This document shows, piece after piece, positions 1 to 13,600 of a stretch of 64,000 nucleotides of DNA. The notes under the pieces are model-generated. The model searched no databases. It was not told the DNA's origin and saw only the letters and a program-made list of their open reading frames with translations. The first letter of the stretch is position 1. The number at the start of each line of letters is the position of its first letter. Location of the stretch: positions 4,032,501 to 4,096,500 of the forward strand of contig JAJFZO010000034.1 in assembly GCA_021397835.1 (NCBI GenBank). The letters run 5' to 3'. Position numbers and translations under genes: made by a program. Origin of the DNA: Moringa oleifera (lineage: Eukaryota; Streptophyta; Magnoliopsida; Brassicales; Moringaceae).

Positions 1-1635
1 TCTAAAAGCCAGCTTTATGAGAATTGTGTGGAAATTTCAAATTTTGGAACTATTAATTTCATTTCAGATTTTATCAATTGTGTGAAAATTTTAATAAAAT
101 TTTTGTTCTCTTTTATTCTAAACTATTCATTTCATTTCAGACTTTTAAATCTGATCTAGTTTGTTTTGAAATCCTATGTGGATAATCTCAAATATAATTT
201 CAAATTAAACAATGACCAAACAAGAAAATCCAAATTAAATTTCTCATATTTTTAAAATCACCGGCAAAACCCATCCAAAAGAAAAAGCCTAAATAACAGT
301 GGCTCTGGATTAACTTCAGAAGTTGCTTATGAACACTTCAAAAATAGCAAAGGTGCTACTTTCAAATTGAAACAAGATTAACATTAGAATCAGGGTGTAC
401 CCAAATCTCTTCTGAGCTTAGGCCTAAATTTGGCCTATAATCACTCACTGCATACAATATCTTGTCAGCAGATGTCAGCAGATGCCAACAATAGGAATGA
501 AACTGCTCATTAGACAAGATATTGTGAGCCATTTTTTGAAACTGCTCATTAATACAAGATATATTGCTCATCACCTCCATCAAGGATGAGATGTCAGCAG
601 ATGAAAATGCATTTACGAGCTAGCTACTCCCAAACTTCTCTCCAGATCATGACGTCAATTTGAACTCTTGCGACTCCAGTACTAACATCGTTTGTGGGAT
701 GAAAATCTGTGTCTGTGCTTCAACAAGGAAATGCAAGGCAGTATGATTCTGTACACCATTATTGCGTTTACTGTCTTAAGGATAAAGAAAAAGTTGGATC
801 ACATCAGCTCAGTTCCAGAAAAAAAAAATAAAAATAAAAAAATCAATCTTTTTTTTTCTTGGCCAGGCAACAAAAACGGCGTCGAGGAATGGCCCATAAG
901 GTTGGGATGTTAAAAAGGCAATCCAACCATAAAAAGCGAGTAAAACAAATTGAATCAAATTAAACAATTTTTAAAATTAATAATTTAAAACAATTCCAAA
1001 ATTATAAATATTATGAATATGATTTAATTGTTTTTTTTAAAATATATAATTTATTTTTAAATCAAATCGTATCACATTTAATAAAAAGTCAAGCTTTTTT
1101 TTGTAAATATTATTGTTTATTTTTTATTAATTTTATATTATAAACATATAATTTATCATAATTTATTTAAATTTTAACAAACTTTAAAATTTTAAATTAA
1201 AATTTTCATTAATTTTTAAAAATTTGATTTAAAAACTTTTAAGTTAATATTTTCATTTATTCTTATAAACTTTGATAGATTTTAAACTTTTAAATTAATT
1301 ATGTTTGATGTCTTAATTTTTTTAATTTATAATAAATTATTTATTTGATATTTATTTTAAAAAACATTAATAAGGTAAACCATACTGCAATTTATAACAT
1401 AATTTGATGTAATTTCTATTATCCAAATTAAACTACATAGCTAAAATAAAATATCAATATATATATACATAGCAAACCAAAACTGTAAAGCTGCTACTCA
1501 TAGGCCACTAAAATTAAAGCCAATTGAGTGATTGATCCTCTTGGGCAAAGCACATAAGCCCTTGGCCCTCCTAGCTCTAGCTAGCTGTAGGCTTTTGATG
1601 TTATTTTGAGAGCAGAAGAAAACAAGTAGCACCTC
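1..1635. other. Downstream of NOV: 3' UTR and AT-rich intergenic DNA
   Basis: About 1500-1635 is probably the NOV 3' UTR. The stretch 950-1450 is very AT-rich with no coding signal. A small cluster of imperfect direct repeats lies at 463-602. Short open frames at 362-583 and 692-913 show no recognisable protein feature and I do not call them genes. Confidence 0.5.
463..602. repeat. Imperfect direct repeats (TGTCAGCAGA and GAAACTGCTCATTA units)
   Basis: TGTCAGCAGA occurs twice in tandem at 463-482 and again near 591-600. A unit starting GAAACTGCTCATTA and continuing into ACAAGATAT is present at about 498-521 and 538-562. A 24-base part of the block (479-502) recurs with one mismatch inside NOV intron 11 at 4072-4095. 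Origin unknown. Confidence 0.6.
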
Positions 1636-4600
1636 TTACATGATGATGGGGATCTCCTGCTGCTGCCTGGGCATCATGACAACCAACCTTAATTTGCCTT
1701 CCTGGCAAAGCTTTACCGGATTTCTGTGCAATGTCAGCATAGCCTCTTTATTGCCTAATAAAACATGTGCAATGGTGAAAGCTTCGCCTTTCTCAGCAGC
1801 AAATTGCCATTCTCTGACTGATATATTGAACCAGTCCTTCCTTACAGATTTGGTTGCTTTGACTTCAATATATTGTTTACTATCTCCCTTCCCTACAATG
1901 ATGTCATACGGTAACCCAGTTTCATTGTATTCATTAACCCACTTCACAGCTCCATGAGCAAATTGATCAGTAAAGTACTTGAAAGCAACTTTCTCACCCT
2001 GTCTCCCAGTTTGAAGCGCTTGTACAGCATTAGGTGCCCCAGTATTAAGTTGATCTCTCATGCTAAAGTCTAATGCACCAAAATCAGAACCAACTGACAC
2101 AAAATCCAAATTGACAGGATTCACTGCAATATTCACGCTGGGATAAGTTTGGCAACAAGCATGACCAAACTTATTCCCACCATCTTCTGAAGCTGGCACA
2201 TTTAATGCCGTTGAAAGCATACCAGAATCATCTCCAGTAACCAAATTGGAATTGATCTCAATTGGAACCACAGTAGTTTGCGCATCAAGACATCCCGAGT
2301 CAACCCCTTTTTCCTTTTCTGAGCTGTTGCAAGGCTCAGCAATGGCTGACTGTGTCCTAAAGCCATTAGCACGAGCATAATTAAAACCTGGTGCAGTCTT
2401 CCAGTCCACAGGCGGCCAGTTTGAGTTGGTCCCTCCCTTTTTCTTGGAGTCTGAAGTGTCTTGTTCGTCCATTACAATTGAGGTATCATTCTTGATCAAA
2501 GACGATGCAGATGAAAGGGACCAAGTAGATTCTTTATCAGGTAGCTTTTGGATCTTTTGGCTATTCAAGATGAAGGACTCTGTCTGCTCCTCATTTGAAC
2601 CTGATTCTGCCATGGTTGTAATCATGTGAAGGAAATTTGCCAAATGCAGATCAGGAGTTCCATTAAATAACAGACTAGAGAGCTCCATAAATAAGGAGTG
2701 AGAATCTGACTCAGGTGTTGTGTACAAACTGTTACCCTGTGAAAAAAAAAAAAGTTAATCAGATTTCAATAATAAACAAAAATCCTGATGCCTGCATTAT
2801 GCACAGAGCTCAAGCTCGACAAAAGATCCCAAATCACAGTCGTAATGGATGCATATGATTTAATCAATTAGCAGATTCATGTTTTCCACATAAATAACAG
2901 TTAAAAGTGGTGCTCTTGACCCAGCACTAATTGTAATACGTATCAAAATAATCTAACACAAACCCAATTGCATCTGAATAAGTGAAAGTGATCACATTAG
3001 AAAACAAGCCAAAAGAAGCCACTCAAACCTAACTTATCAAAACCCAATCACATCTATAAGAAAGAAGTCACATTCAATCATTTGATGACAAGTTATAAAT
3101 TTTAAATAATTAGAAGCTCATAGTGCTACATTTTGACATAATTTAGAATACTACAACTTTTTTTTTTTTTGCAGAGGATGACTTCAATATTATTAACAGC
3201 TCTTTAACTCACTTCTAGTCACAAGCTTTATATATTAGCTTAACATATATGAAATACTAAAACTAATTCAAGGCCTGAGGCTAAACTTCCCCTTTTCATC
3301 AGTTTCTTGATGTTGACTTCTAAGCATGCTACATTTCCGATTTCTTATTTTAAATGAAAGACCATTATCACATTTAGTTGTTGCAGATATGAGTGTGCAT
3401 GCTATCTTTATATTTATCCTTTGTTAAGACTTACATGTGATTAGCAATAATGAACAACTTGAGATTCATGTGACCTAGTAGAAACTGACCCAACCTGCCT
3501 AGTCGCTCATCTACATTTCAAATCTCACCCAAGAGAGACTTCCTATTTAATCACAAGAAAGTCCAACCATATTTGACAAAAATTTAAGATCAATCTTGCA
3601 GGAAATTATGTGCAATAACCTACACGCAATATATATATATATATATATATCAAGAATAATGAATTGAACAGAGTATTGCTTCCATACCTGCAGAAGACAA
3701 TTGCATTCAATTCGCTTCTTAGATGCAGTGCCGCATCTCTTTATGACATACCTATAGTACAACTTTTTAACAACAAGAATTTGTAGATGATTTAGATTAT
3801 CAAATCCAGATTCCTTCAACTGAAAATACTTGTCGCGGTGTATGCTATAGATGTAGCGTTGGGCATAAGGAAGAGCCCAGTTAATCAATGACAATTTGAA
3901 GCGACTATCTGTTAGGCCTTTATATATTGCTTCACGCGTAACAACCTGAATAAAGACGAAAACATGAGAAAAGAAAGAAATAAAAAGACAACAATTCCAC
4001 ATGCCATATACTAGACAACAAAACGATACACATGCCATAGCATATCAACAAGCATCAGCTGTTTCCCTAATCAGATGCCAACAATAGCAATGAAAAAATT
4101 CTGAGGCTTTTGGGTGTAATCCGAAAGAATTATTGTTATAAAAAATGCTTTAAATAAGTGAAATGGACCTAATGCTGAACCCATATGAACTGCAGTCAAC
4201 CGAGACCTATGCCTCAACCTGTATATGAACATGATTATATGTACATGTGCTCATATCTGTTGGGTAGGAAAGAGAGAGAGTACCTCTGAAAGAGCAGGAA
4301 TCTCTAAGGCATGCATGAGTGTAGCCACTTTAGTTCGAAGCATTTCTTGCTCCTCGTCACTAAGCTTACCAAATTTCAGAAAATCAATATTATCTTTATG
4401 CCTAAATCTCTTCTTTAACTTCTCATCATCGGACCAGCATACCAGACCAAAAGAATGATGTAGAGAAACCCACTTGTCTTCCTCAGTAGGAAGCACTGTA
4501 AACTCCAACTTCTTGAGACATTCTTTCAAGTAAAGAACATCTTCAGAATATTGTACAGATTTCATTGCATCAGCCCACTTCAGAAAAACTTGGAATACCT

Positions 4601-7600
4601 AAAACATGAAAGAAAAACTTAATGGAGCAAAGTCCTAAATGAACTGCAAGTCATATTTCTTTAGTTAGTTACTTACAGAACTAGCAGCACTTGAAGGCAA
4701 AGCATGACGTGATAACTGCAGCAAAATGTGACTGTAGCCCCTAAAAGAAGGCATCTCGAGTATTCCACATTCGTTGATAAAAAAGTCATGAAGACCTGGA
4801 TACACATTGCATAATGTTTTGCTACATATGGACTCAGAAGCTGGGCTACCATAAGAATGGATCTCTTTCATTTGCTCCATAGTGCCAGTTGAATCATGCC
4901 AACATACTTCTCCAAGAGACAAAAACACACCAGAAACTACGTCCTCATGCTGAGCAGCAGATTCACATGGAACAAATATAGAAGCGGCAGAAAGGAACTT
5001 CTCTGTGATTTCCTGCTTTGAAGTAGACATTTCACTCCAAATAAATCTGTAAAATCTGGTCATTTGTGCAATGCTGGCATATAGAAAGACAAATAATCAA
5101 GTGCTATTTAAATGAGGGTCATGGAAAAATCAAACATAAAATACAAGATGAAGCGTCACAAATTTACATGAGACATGTACACATAGATGCTGCAATACCA
5201 ACATGAAAAAGATATGGGGATGATTTGTATTTTATATTTCCACAATGTAATCTACTTGGACAACGTAAAGAAACAAGGTGACACAACATCTACACTCACA
5301 ACATTGAACATATAATTATTCTACATGCCTTTGTTAGGACCCCACATCGATTAAATATGGGATTAGTCGGTGGTTTATTCCACAGTTTTGAAAGTGTAGA
5401 TGTTGGAAAAAGAGACATGAAAGTGTCACTGCTGACCTTTCCTGATAACCCTCCACACCCCCGTCCCATCGCTTCTTTGACCTAGAATCGTAGTCCAACC
5501 CCCTCCCTCCACCCCATATCTACTTACCACCACTTATTAAGTGATATTTGACAGTGTCACTGCTGCCCCACAAGAAATGTCTTTGTAATTGTTCTAGTCT
5601 TAGTGCTACTTCTCTTGAAATTGGAAAAAGAGACATGAAATAGACCGATAAGCTTGACAAAGTGCTCTTTATTAAAGTCATTCTCTCCACTTTTGATAAG
5701 TAACCTCTCTTCCAACCTAGTAACTTTCTCTCAACTCTCTTAATCACCTTATTCCACATAGTTTTTTCTTCGTATTTCTTCCCAATGGTAGCCCCGAATA
5801 CTCCATTGAAAGTTGTTAGAAAGTCTTCTGTTGAAAATTAAAGTAGATTATTTTTAAATATGCTTACTGTAATATACTAGCTGTAATATTATTGTCTATA
5901 ATAGGAAAGAAGTAATCTACTCCTTGATTGGTAGGCTGCTACCATGTATATATAGGTGTTGTATTTCTATTGTAAAGAGAGTAAGAATAATATCCTCTTC
6001 TTTAAAATTCTGCCTGTTTACATGGTATCAGAGCAAGGTTCATTCCAATCTTAAACTTTTTTTTTTTTCTTTGTGAGGGTTAATCAATCCCCTCTTGTGT
6101 GATTGATTTCTTGTACCTCTTTTTTTTGAGGTTGTGCCTATGTGTTTGAGGTTGTGCATTTTATTTTATTTTATTTTTGGGTACTTGAATCTATAATTCA
6201 AGATTTCAGACAACATGTCTCACTCTGATTTGTGTGCTTCTGTTGAAACTACCGTGAAGTTTAATAGTAGAAATTATGCTCTTTGGTCAAGCATTTTGTA
6301 CCTTTCTTGGTTCTCAAGGTCGTGATCATCATCTAGTTCAAACGATTATAGACACTAAGGATTGCAAATATGCAGCTTGGAGTCAATCTGATTGTGCTGT
6401 GAAAACGTGGCTGCTGAATTCATTGGAACCTGAGATTGCTGCCTCTATTGGATTGATATCAACTGCTAAGGAAATGTGAGACTCTATTAAAGAAATGTTC
6501 TTAAATGATGGTAATAATTCTCGAATTTTCTCTTTATTTCAACAACTTGTTGATAACAAATAAAGTGAAAAATCCCTTCCAGAATTTTTCGCTGCCTATA
6601 AAGGGATTATCAATGAATTCCGTGAATTGCAGCCCTCTAGAAACTCAAAAACATCAATGGGAAAATCTCTTTGTTTGTGCATTTCTTATGAATATGAATG
6701 ACCAATACAATACTCTCACAAGTCAATTACTTGGAGAAAGCACAATGCATACTCTTCAAACAGCCTTCTCTTGCTTGCAATCAGCCTCTTTAACTCTATC
6801 ATCTCTACCTATTACTCTTGAACATTTTGCCATGTTCGCACAAGGACGTGGCCACAATATTGGAAAGAGTAAAGGACATGATAGAAGATGTGATTTTTGT
6901 GGCAAAAGAAATCACATTGAAGATGCATGTTGGGACAAATATGGTAAACCTGAATGGGCTACCAAACGTACCAAAAAGCACAACACTGTTAAGGCTGCTG
7001 CTACATTCACTTCTGATGGTTTTGTTTCTTCAGTTGGACCTAATGATGTTATTCATATTTCTAAAGTGGAGTATGAACAGTTAATTCAATCATAACCTAA
7101 TTCTATTGCCTTTCATACCTTCCAAACAGGTACCGCTGCACTTGCAACTCTTTCTAGTAATTCTTGGTTAATAGATTCTGGTGCATCAAATCACATGACT
7201 GGGAACCAACGTTAGTTTCATACTTTTACTCCTTGTCAATCTCTGTCACCGATTACTGTTGCTGATGGGTCTGTTTCTACTGTCTCTGGGTTTGGTACTG
7301 TTCATACTCATTCTCTTACACTTAATCAAGTATTATATGTTCTCAAATTATTATTTAATCTTCCATCAATAAATCAAATCACAAAATCTTTAAATTGTTA
7401 TGTAACCTTCTTTCCTACTCATTGTATTTTTCAAGATCTTCAGACGAATACATTGATTGGACACAGCTCTGAATCAAGAGGCGTTCGTTATCTTAATTCT
7501 TTTGTAGTTGTTGTTGCTGGTGGTGTGACTCCTTATGATTGGCATTGTCGTTTAGGTCATCCTAGTTTTTTCAAGCTAAAAAAAACAGTACCTTTTGTTG

Positions 7601-10600
7601 AGTCTGCTGCTTTACTAAACTGTGATGCATGTCAGTTGGAAAAACATCACAAGTCGTCTTTTTCTCCTAAAGCGAGTCAAAGTTTAAGTCCTTTTGATTT
7701 AGTTCACTCCGATGTATGGGGGCCTTATCGTTATCCTACTTTGTCCGGTGATAAGTATTTTATCACTTTTGTGGATGATTACTCTCGAATGACTTGGATT
7801 TATTTACTAAAAGATAGGTCTTATATTTTTGATGTATTTCAAATGTTTTATAATGAAATAAAGACTCAATTTTCAACCAGTATTCATGTTTTACGATTTG
7901 ATAATGCCTTAGAATATATGAAAACTAACTTATCTCATTTTTGTTCTGCAAATGGCATTATTCACCAATCATCATGTGCTCATACTCCACAACAAAATGG
8001 TGTGACAGAACGTAAAAACAAACATCTTCTTGATGTTGCTCGTACTATTATGATTCAAATGAATGTACCCAGATACTTTTGGAGTGATGCCATACTCACT
8101 GCTGGATTTCTCATTAATCGGATGCCATCTTCAACTCTTGGAAGTGACATTCATTTTAAATGTCTTTCCAGATTGTCCACTCTTTTATATAACTTCGCGA
8201 ATTTTTTGGTGTGTTTGCTTCGTTCATTTATTTGAAACTCGTATGGATAAATTGTCTCCTAGGGCTGCCCGTTGTGTTGTCTTAGCGTATCCTCGAGCTC
8301 AAAAAGATTATAAATGTTATGATCCGGTGTAAAAAAAAAAATTTTATTTTCGTTGATGTCGCATTTTTTGAGTCGGAATCATTTTTTCAAAACTCTAAAG
8401 TCAAAGAGTTAGTTCCCTTTCCTACCACAATAACACCGTCTCCCGTGACTCTACCTTCTTCAAAACCTATCCAAGTTTACACCAGAAGGAATAAGTTGTA
8501 AACTCCTCATGTCTCATAGCCATCTCCTTCAATGCCTTCTGCTAATGATCGTGATGATTTGCCAATAGCTCTCCAAAAAGGTAAACACTCTTGTACCCAA
8601 CATTCTATTGGCAATGTTGTTTCCTTTAGTCACCTTGGTCCTGTTTTTCGTCGCTTAGCTTTATCTTTGTCAACCATGTCTATTCCTAAGAATTATCTAG
8701 AGGCAATTCAAGATCCTAATTGGAAACAAGCAATGAAGGAGGAAATGTCAACTCTTCTCAATAGAAACACATGAGACTTGGTACCTTTAACTGAAGGAGT
8801 TTCACTTGTTGCTTGTCATTGGGTCTTTACAGTCAAATACAATCCTAATGGTTCTATTGATCGGTATAAAGCCTGATTAGTTGCAAAAGGATACACACAG
8901 ACACCAGGTATCGACTTCTTTGAAACTTTTTCACCTGTTGCTAGGTTGAACTCTATTCGTGTGGTCATCTCAGTTGCAGTCAATCGTGATTGACCACTAT
9001 ATCAACTAGATGTCAAGAATGCATTTCTTTACGGAGATTTGAATGAAAAAGTTTATATGGAGCAATCACCTGGCTTTGTTGCTCAGAGAGAGACTCACTT
9101 AGTATGTAAGCTCAACAAGGCTATTTATGGATTGAAGCAGAGTCCTAGAGCTTGGTTTGATAAGTTTAGCCAAGTTGCTTTTGTAGCAAGATTCAAGCGA
9201 AGTCAAGCTGATCATTCGGTTTTTGTAAAACATAGTTTATTGGGGATTGTAATACTTATTGTTTATGTTGATGATATACTCTTGCCAGGCAGTGATGTAA
9301 ATGGAATCAAAGCAATCGAGAAACACTTGCACCAACAATTTGTCACCAAAGATCTTGGTCAATTAAGGTACTTTCTTGGTATTGAAGTTGCTCGTGGTAA
9401 AGAAGGTGTAGTACTGTCTCAAAGAAAGTATGCAACTGATCTATTACAAGAAGTAGGTTTACTTGGTGCAAAACCGTTGGATACACCAATGGAACCTAAT
9501 CTTGACATGTGGAAGGAGGATGATGACTTCGCAAACTATGGACAATACAGAAGACTTGTTGGGAAGCTTATTTACTTAACAGTTACTAGATCGGACATTA
9601 TGGATGCTATGGGTTTGATTAGAAAATTCATGGACAAGCCTAAAAAAGGTCATTGGGAGGCTACCTGCAACATTTTGAGATATATAAAGAAATCTTCGGG
9701 AAAAGGATTATGGTTCAAAAATAACAATCATGTGAAATTAGTTGGCTATTCTGATGCTAGCTACGCTGGTGACAAGAGTGATAGAAAATCTACATCTGGA
9801 TATTGTACCTTTGTGGGTGAGAATCTAATAACTTGGAAGAGTAAGAAACATACAGTCGTATCAAGATCTAGTGCTGAAGCAAAATATCATGCCATGGCTA
9901 AAATAGCAAGCGAGCTGATTTGGTTGAAAGCTCTCCTCAAAGATTTTGGTATCACCTATTCAGATCTTATTCTTATGCATTGTGATAATCAAACTGCAAT
10001 TGATATTGCAAGCAATCTTTTTTTTTTACGAACGAACAAAGCATATAGAAGTTGATTGTCATTTTGTGAGAAATGCAGTTACTGATAAGAAGATTTGCAC
10101 TCTTTTTACACCTTCAAGAGATCAAATTGCTGATATGTTTACTAAAGCACTTAAGAAGGAAGATTTTCACAGATTAAGTGACAAGCTTTGCATGATAGAC
10201 ATCTATGCTCCAACTTGAGGGGGAGTGTTAGAAAGTCTTATGTTGAAAATTAAAGTAGATTATTTTTAAATATGCTAGCTGTAATATTATTGTCTATAAT
10301 AGAAAATGAGTAATTTACTCCTTGATTGGTAGGCTGCTACCGTATATATATATATATATATATAGGTGTTGTATTTCTATTGTAAAGAGAGCAAGAATAA
10401 TATTCTTTTCTTTAAAATTCTGTCTGTTTACAGAAGTGTTCCAACCTTGCATCCTAGTACCCTTGCAAGGTGTTCCCTATGCATACCCCCGCCTTTAGTG
10501 AGATCAATTTGCTCTTTCTCAAATTATCTTTCAAGCTCATAATCGCTTCAAGCAAGAGTAAGATACCTCTTACATTCATCATCTACTCATCCTCAGCTCA

Positions 10601-13600
10601 ACAAAATAGAATGGTATCATCCGCATAAAGTAAGTGTGAAATCACCATCTCATCATGTCATCTAAGGCCTCTATTATCAAAATAAAAAGAAGTGGGGACA
10701 AGGGATCTTCCTACCTCAAACCCCTAGAAGCCTTGAAAAATATGTAGGACCTTTATTAACCCAAACGGAGAATGACGTAATTATGCATTTCATTATCCAC
10801 CTACACCATTTCTCCCCACACCCCACTCCCCTCATCATATAGGCCACAAAATCCCATGCGACATGATCGTAAGTTTTTTTCATATCAAGTTTGCAAATAA
10901 CCCCTCTCTCTTTCCTGGTCTTAACTATTAGCCCACCACTTCATTAGCAATTAACGTCGCATTCAATATCTTGTCTTCCTCTCACAAAAGCGTTCTGATT
11001 TGCACTAACCACCTTATCAAACACAAATCTAAGACTTGTAGAGAAAACTTTAGCAATAAATTTGTATACACTTCCTATCAAGCTGATTGGTCGAAAATCT
11101 ATAGTATTATGGACCCCACTTTCCTTTGGGATGAGTACCAAAATAGTTGCATTTAGTGAAGAAACGAACTCCCATTTCTCATGGAATTCTCGCAACATTT
11201 CCATAATCTCAACTTTAATAGTGTCCCATTCTCTTTTTTTAGGAAAGCCATCGTGTAACCATCCGATCCTAGTGCTTTGTCTCAATCACACTCCCTCAAA
11301 GCCGTCCCAACCTCCTCCTTAAATGGCCTCTCAATTCATCCTTGAGTACCACTCTATTTGATCAAATTTAAGGCCATCCAAAGTCGGTCACCAAGAATAT
11401 TCTTCCTCGCATGTACCATTGTAGAATTCCTTGATCTTTTCCTTAAGTTCTACTTACCCTCTACTTCCTCCCTATTGATTTCCATGATCCTGATAAAATT
11501 GTCTCTTGTGTATGTTCGCCATTCTATGAAAGAACTTGGTAATCTTGTCCCCTTCTTTTAACCACAATGTCCTTGATTTTTGTCTCCATGGTATCTCCTC
11601 CATTTTAAGAATGTTATACAGCTCTTTTATGACAATAACTCTTTTCTAGCCAACTCTTTAGTGTGCCTACAACACATCTTTCTTACCTCCTATTTCTTCC
11701 AACTCCTTAAACGATCTTTCTTTGTTGCCTAATTTTTCTTTGTTCCAACTCCTGATGCGCTGCTTCAACATCTTTAATTTTGATGCCAAGATAAAGCTAA
11801 CATTTCCTGTAACCCTGTCATTCTCTGACCATCCCTTAACCAAATCCCTAAATCCATCAACTTTTAACCACATGTTTTCAAAGCGAAAAGGCATTGGACT
11901 CTATTGTGTTCCTTCCATCTCCAGCAAAACAGGGTAGTGGTCTGAAGTTAGTAGTCATAGAATTCTTTGATTCCCTCCCGAATATGCCTCTTCCTATTGG
12001 CATGAAATCAAGAAACGATCAATCCTTGATAAAGAAGGATTATCGCGTTGATTAGTCCAAGTAAACTCTCCTCTGCCAAGAGGCAAGTCAATCAACTCCA
12101 ATTCTGCAACATCTTGAAAAGCAATTCTACCACCCACCCCGTTTCCTCAACCCGTTCTTTCATTTTCATATAACACCTCATTGAAATCCGCTCCAAACAC
12201 CCATGGCCAGTTCCATCTATTCTTGCACTCCCTCAAAGTATAGGCAAGTTTCAAATATAACCACTTGCATTATAGGTGTTTCTATCAATGAAAAATGTAA
12301 CCACTTGCATGCAAGTGAACTTCCACATTATATGGTAAGTATTGCAAAGTGGCATCATTACAATGCCTCAAGACTTCATGGATAACTAAAGATGAATTTG
12401 CAAGCCTTTCTACTATGACATTTTTTAACTCTCCATATTAGAGGATAACCTGATCACTAAGCTAAACACTGATTTTTTTGTTTAATCAAACAACTATTCT
12501 TTTAATCAAATGATATAATTGCTGATACAAAACAGTTCAACTACTTCCGTATAAGACCACACATTTAACTGAAATTTTACCAAGCTATCTCACCAAAGGA
12601 GTCAACACCCAAAGTTTATTACTAAATAATATTACTCATAAACAATGCTGCAATCATTAACCAGGAAACTGCCAAATGAGATACTGCAAAATGATATAAA
12701 CCAGTGAAACAATATCAGTTGCACTCACAAGCAAGATTTAAGAGGTACTGCAAAAAGAAAGAGTTCATTATGAAACATTAAATGCCTAAGACCCAAAAGT
12801 CAAATTAAAAGGTCGCCATACCTGGCTTTGAAGGTGCTCCCAGACTTTCTCCATATTTGTAGCATTTCCAGAACATCATCAAGAGTAACTTTAGTTTTAA
12901 AGCCGATATCTCTCAATAATTTCTCACTTCTCACCTATTCAAAGATGGAAAGTCATTACATTGCAAAATTCAGCTTAGTGAAGTCCCCGGGTTGACTTAC
13001 ATCAAATTACTAATCAAGTTTAGCTCACATAATTACATGTTAGACAGATGAACTTCATTATGCTTTGCTATCTAATACAAAAAAAAAAAAAAAAAAAGGA
13101 AGCCAAGTTGACTTTCTTTTCTGCCAATTTTTAACATATATGTATTATTTTCAAAGCACTACCAGTTATCATCAAGGCCAAGGATGGAGAGAGTAAATAA
13201 CGAAACTGATCTTGCCTCAACACAATTTGCTAGGAATTTAATATTTTGTCAAGCAAAAAAACTTTTGAAACTTTTTAAAGATTAATTTGTGCATATGAGT
13301 CTTCAAGATAAAAGGAAACATCAACTGTAAAATGCATTACTTTTAGTCCTTGTTTTTTCAGGAAAGATTGGTTATAAAGTACATGCTTTCAATCGTTTTT
13401 ATAATAACACTCAGTTGTAGTAAAGTGGCAAGCATGATAAAGCTTAAAGAAGTATGCTACAACTCTAAAGTCATGGTATTCACAAGTCAAGCCAACCTTT
13501 GGAACAGCATAAGGAGCAGCAGTGCCGAGGATTGAACGGACTTCATCACAGTCATAAAATAAGTCCTTAGGATAGTGAAGCTTATCATCCATGCTTGATA

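Larger units (their letters stand above)
5814..10432 (+). mobile_element. Copia-A: Ty1/copia LTR retrotransposon, complete in structure but coding-dead, inserted in LINE-A
   Basis: Two LTRs of about 208 bases start TGTTAGAAAG and end TTTACA. The initiator-tRNA-Met primer site abuts the 5' LTR, and the polypurine tract GAGGGGGAG abuts the 3' LTR. Between them, in copia order, are gag with zinc knuckle, protease, integrase, reverse transcriptase and RNase H. Flanks are AAAGT before and GAAGT after, a 5-bp target duplication with one change. LTR copies differ at about ten positions plus one 14-base duplication and a TA expansion, so the insertion is perhaps a few million years old. It lies in NOV intron 9, antisense to NOV. 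Several stop codons and frameshifts rule out autonomous activity. Confidence 0.95.

Noticed and set aside
1640..1957. Plus-strand open frames opposite long NOV exons (also 14208-14535, 25458-26132 and similar)
   Set aside because: They are shadows of the NOV coding frame, with no independent support.
3946..4038. Upstream extension of the exon 12 frame to an ATG ([12 protein letters not shown])
   Set aside because: It reads through the intron 11 acceptor. The conserved frame joins at GTTGTTACGCGT (3945) after CAG.
5339..5349. ACCCCACATCG, close to the plant snRNA upstream element (RTCCCACATCG)
   Set aside because: One mismatch, no TATA at the required spacing and no snRNA sequence downstream. 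Such words are scattered through plant genomes.
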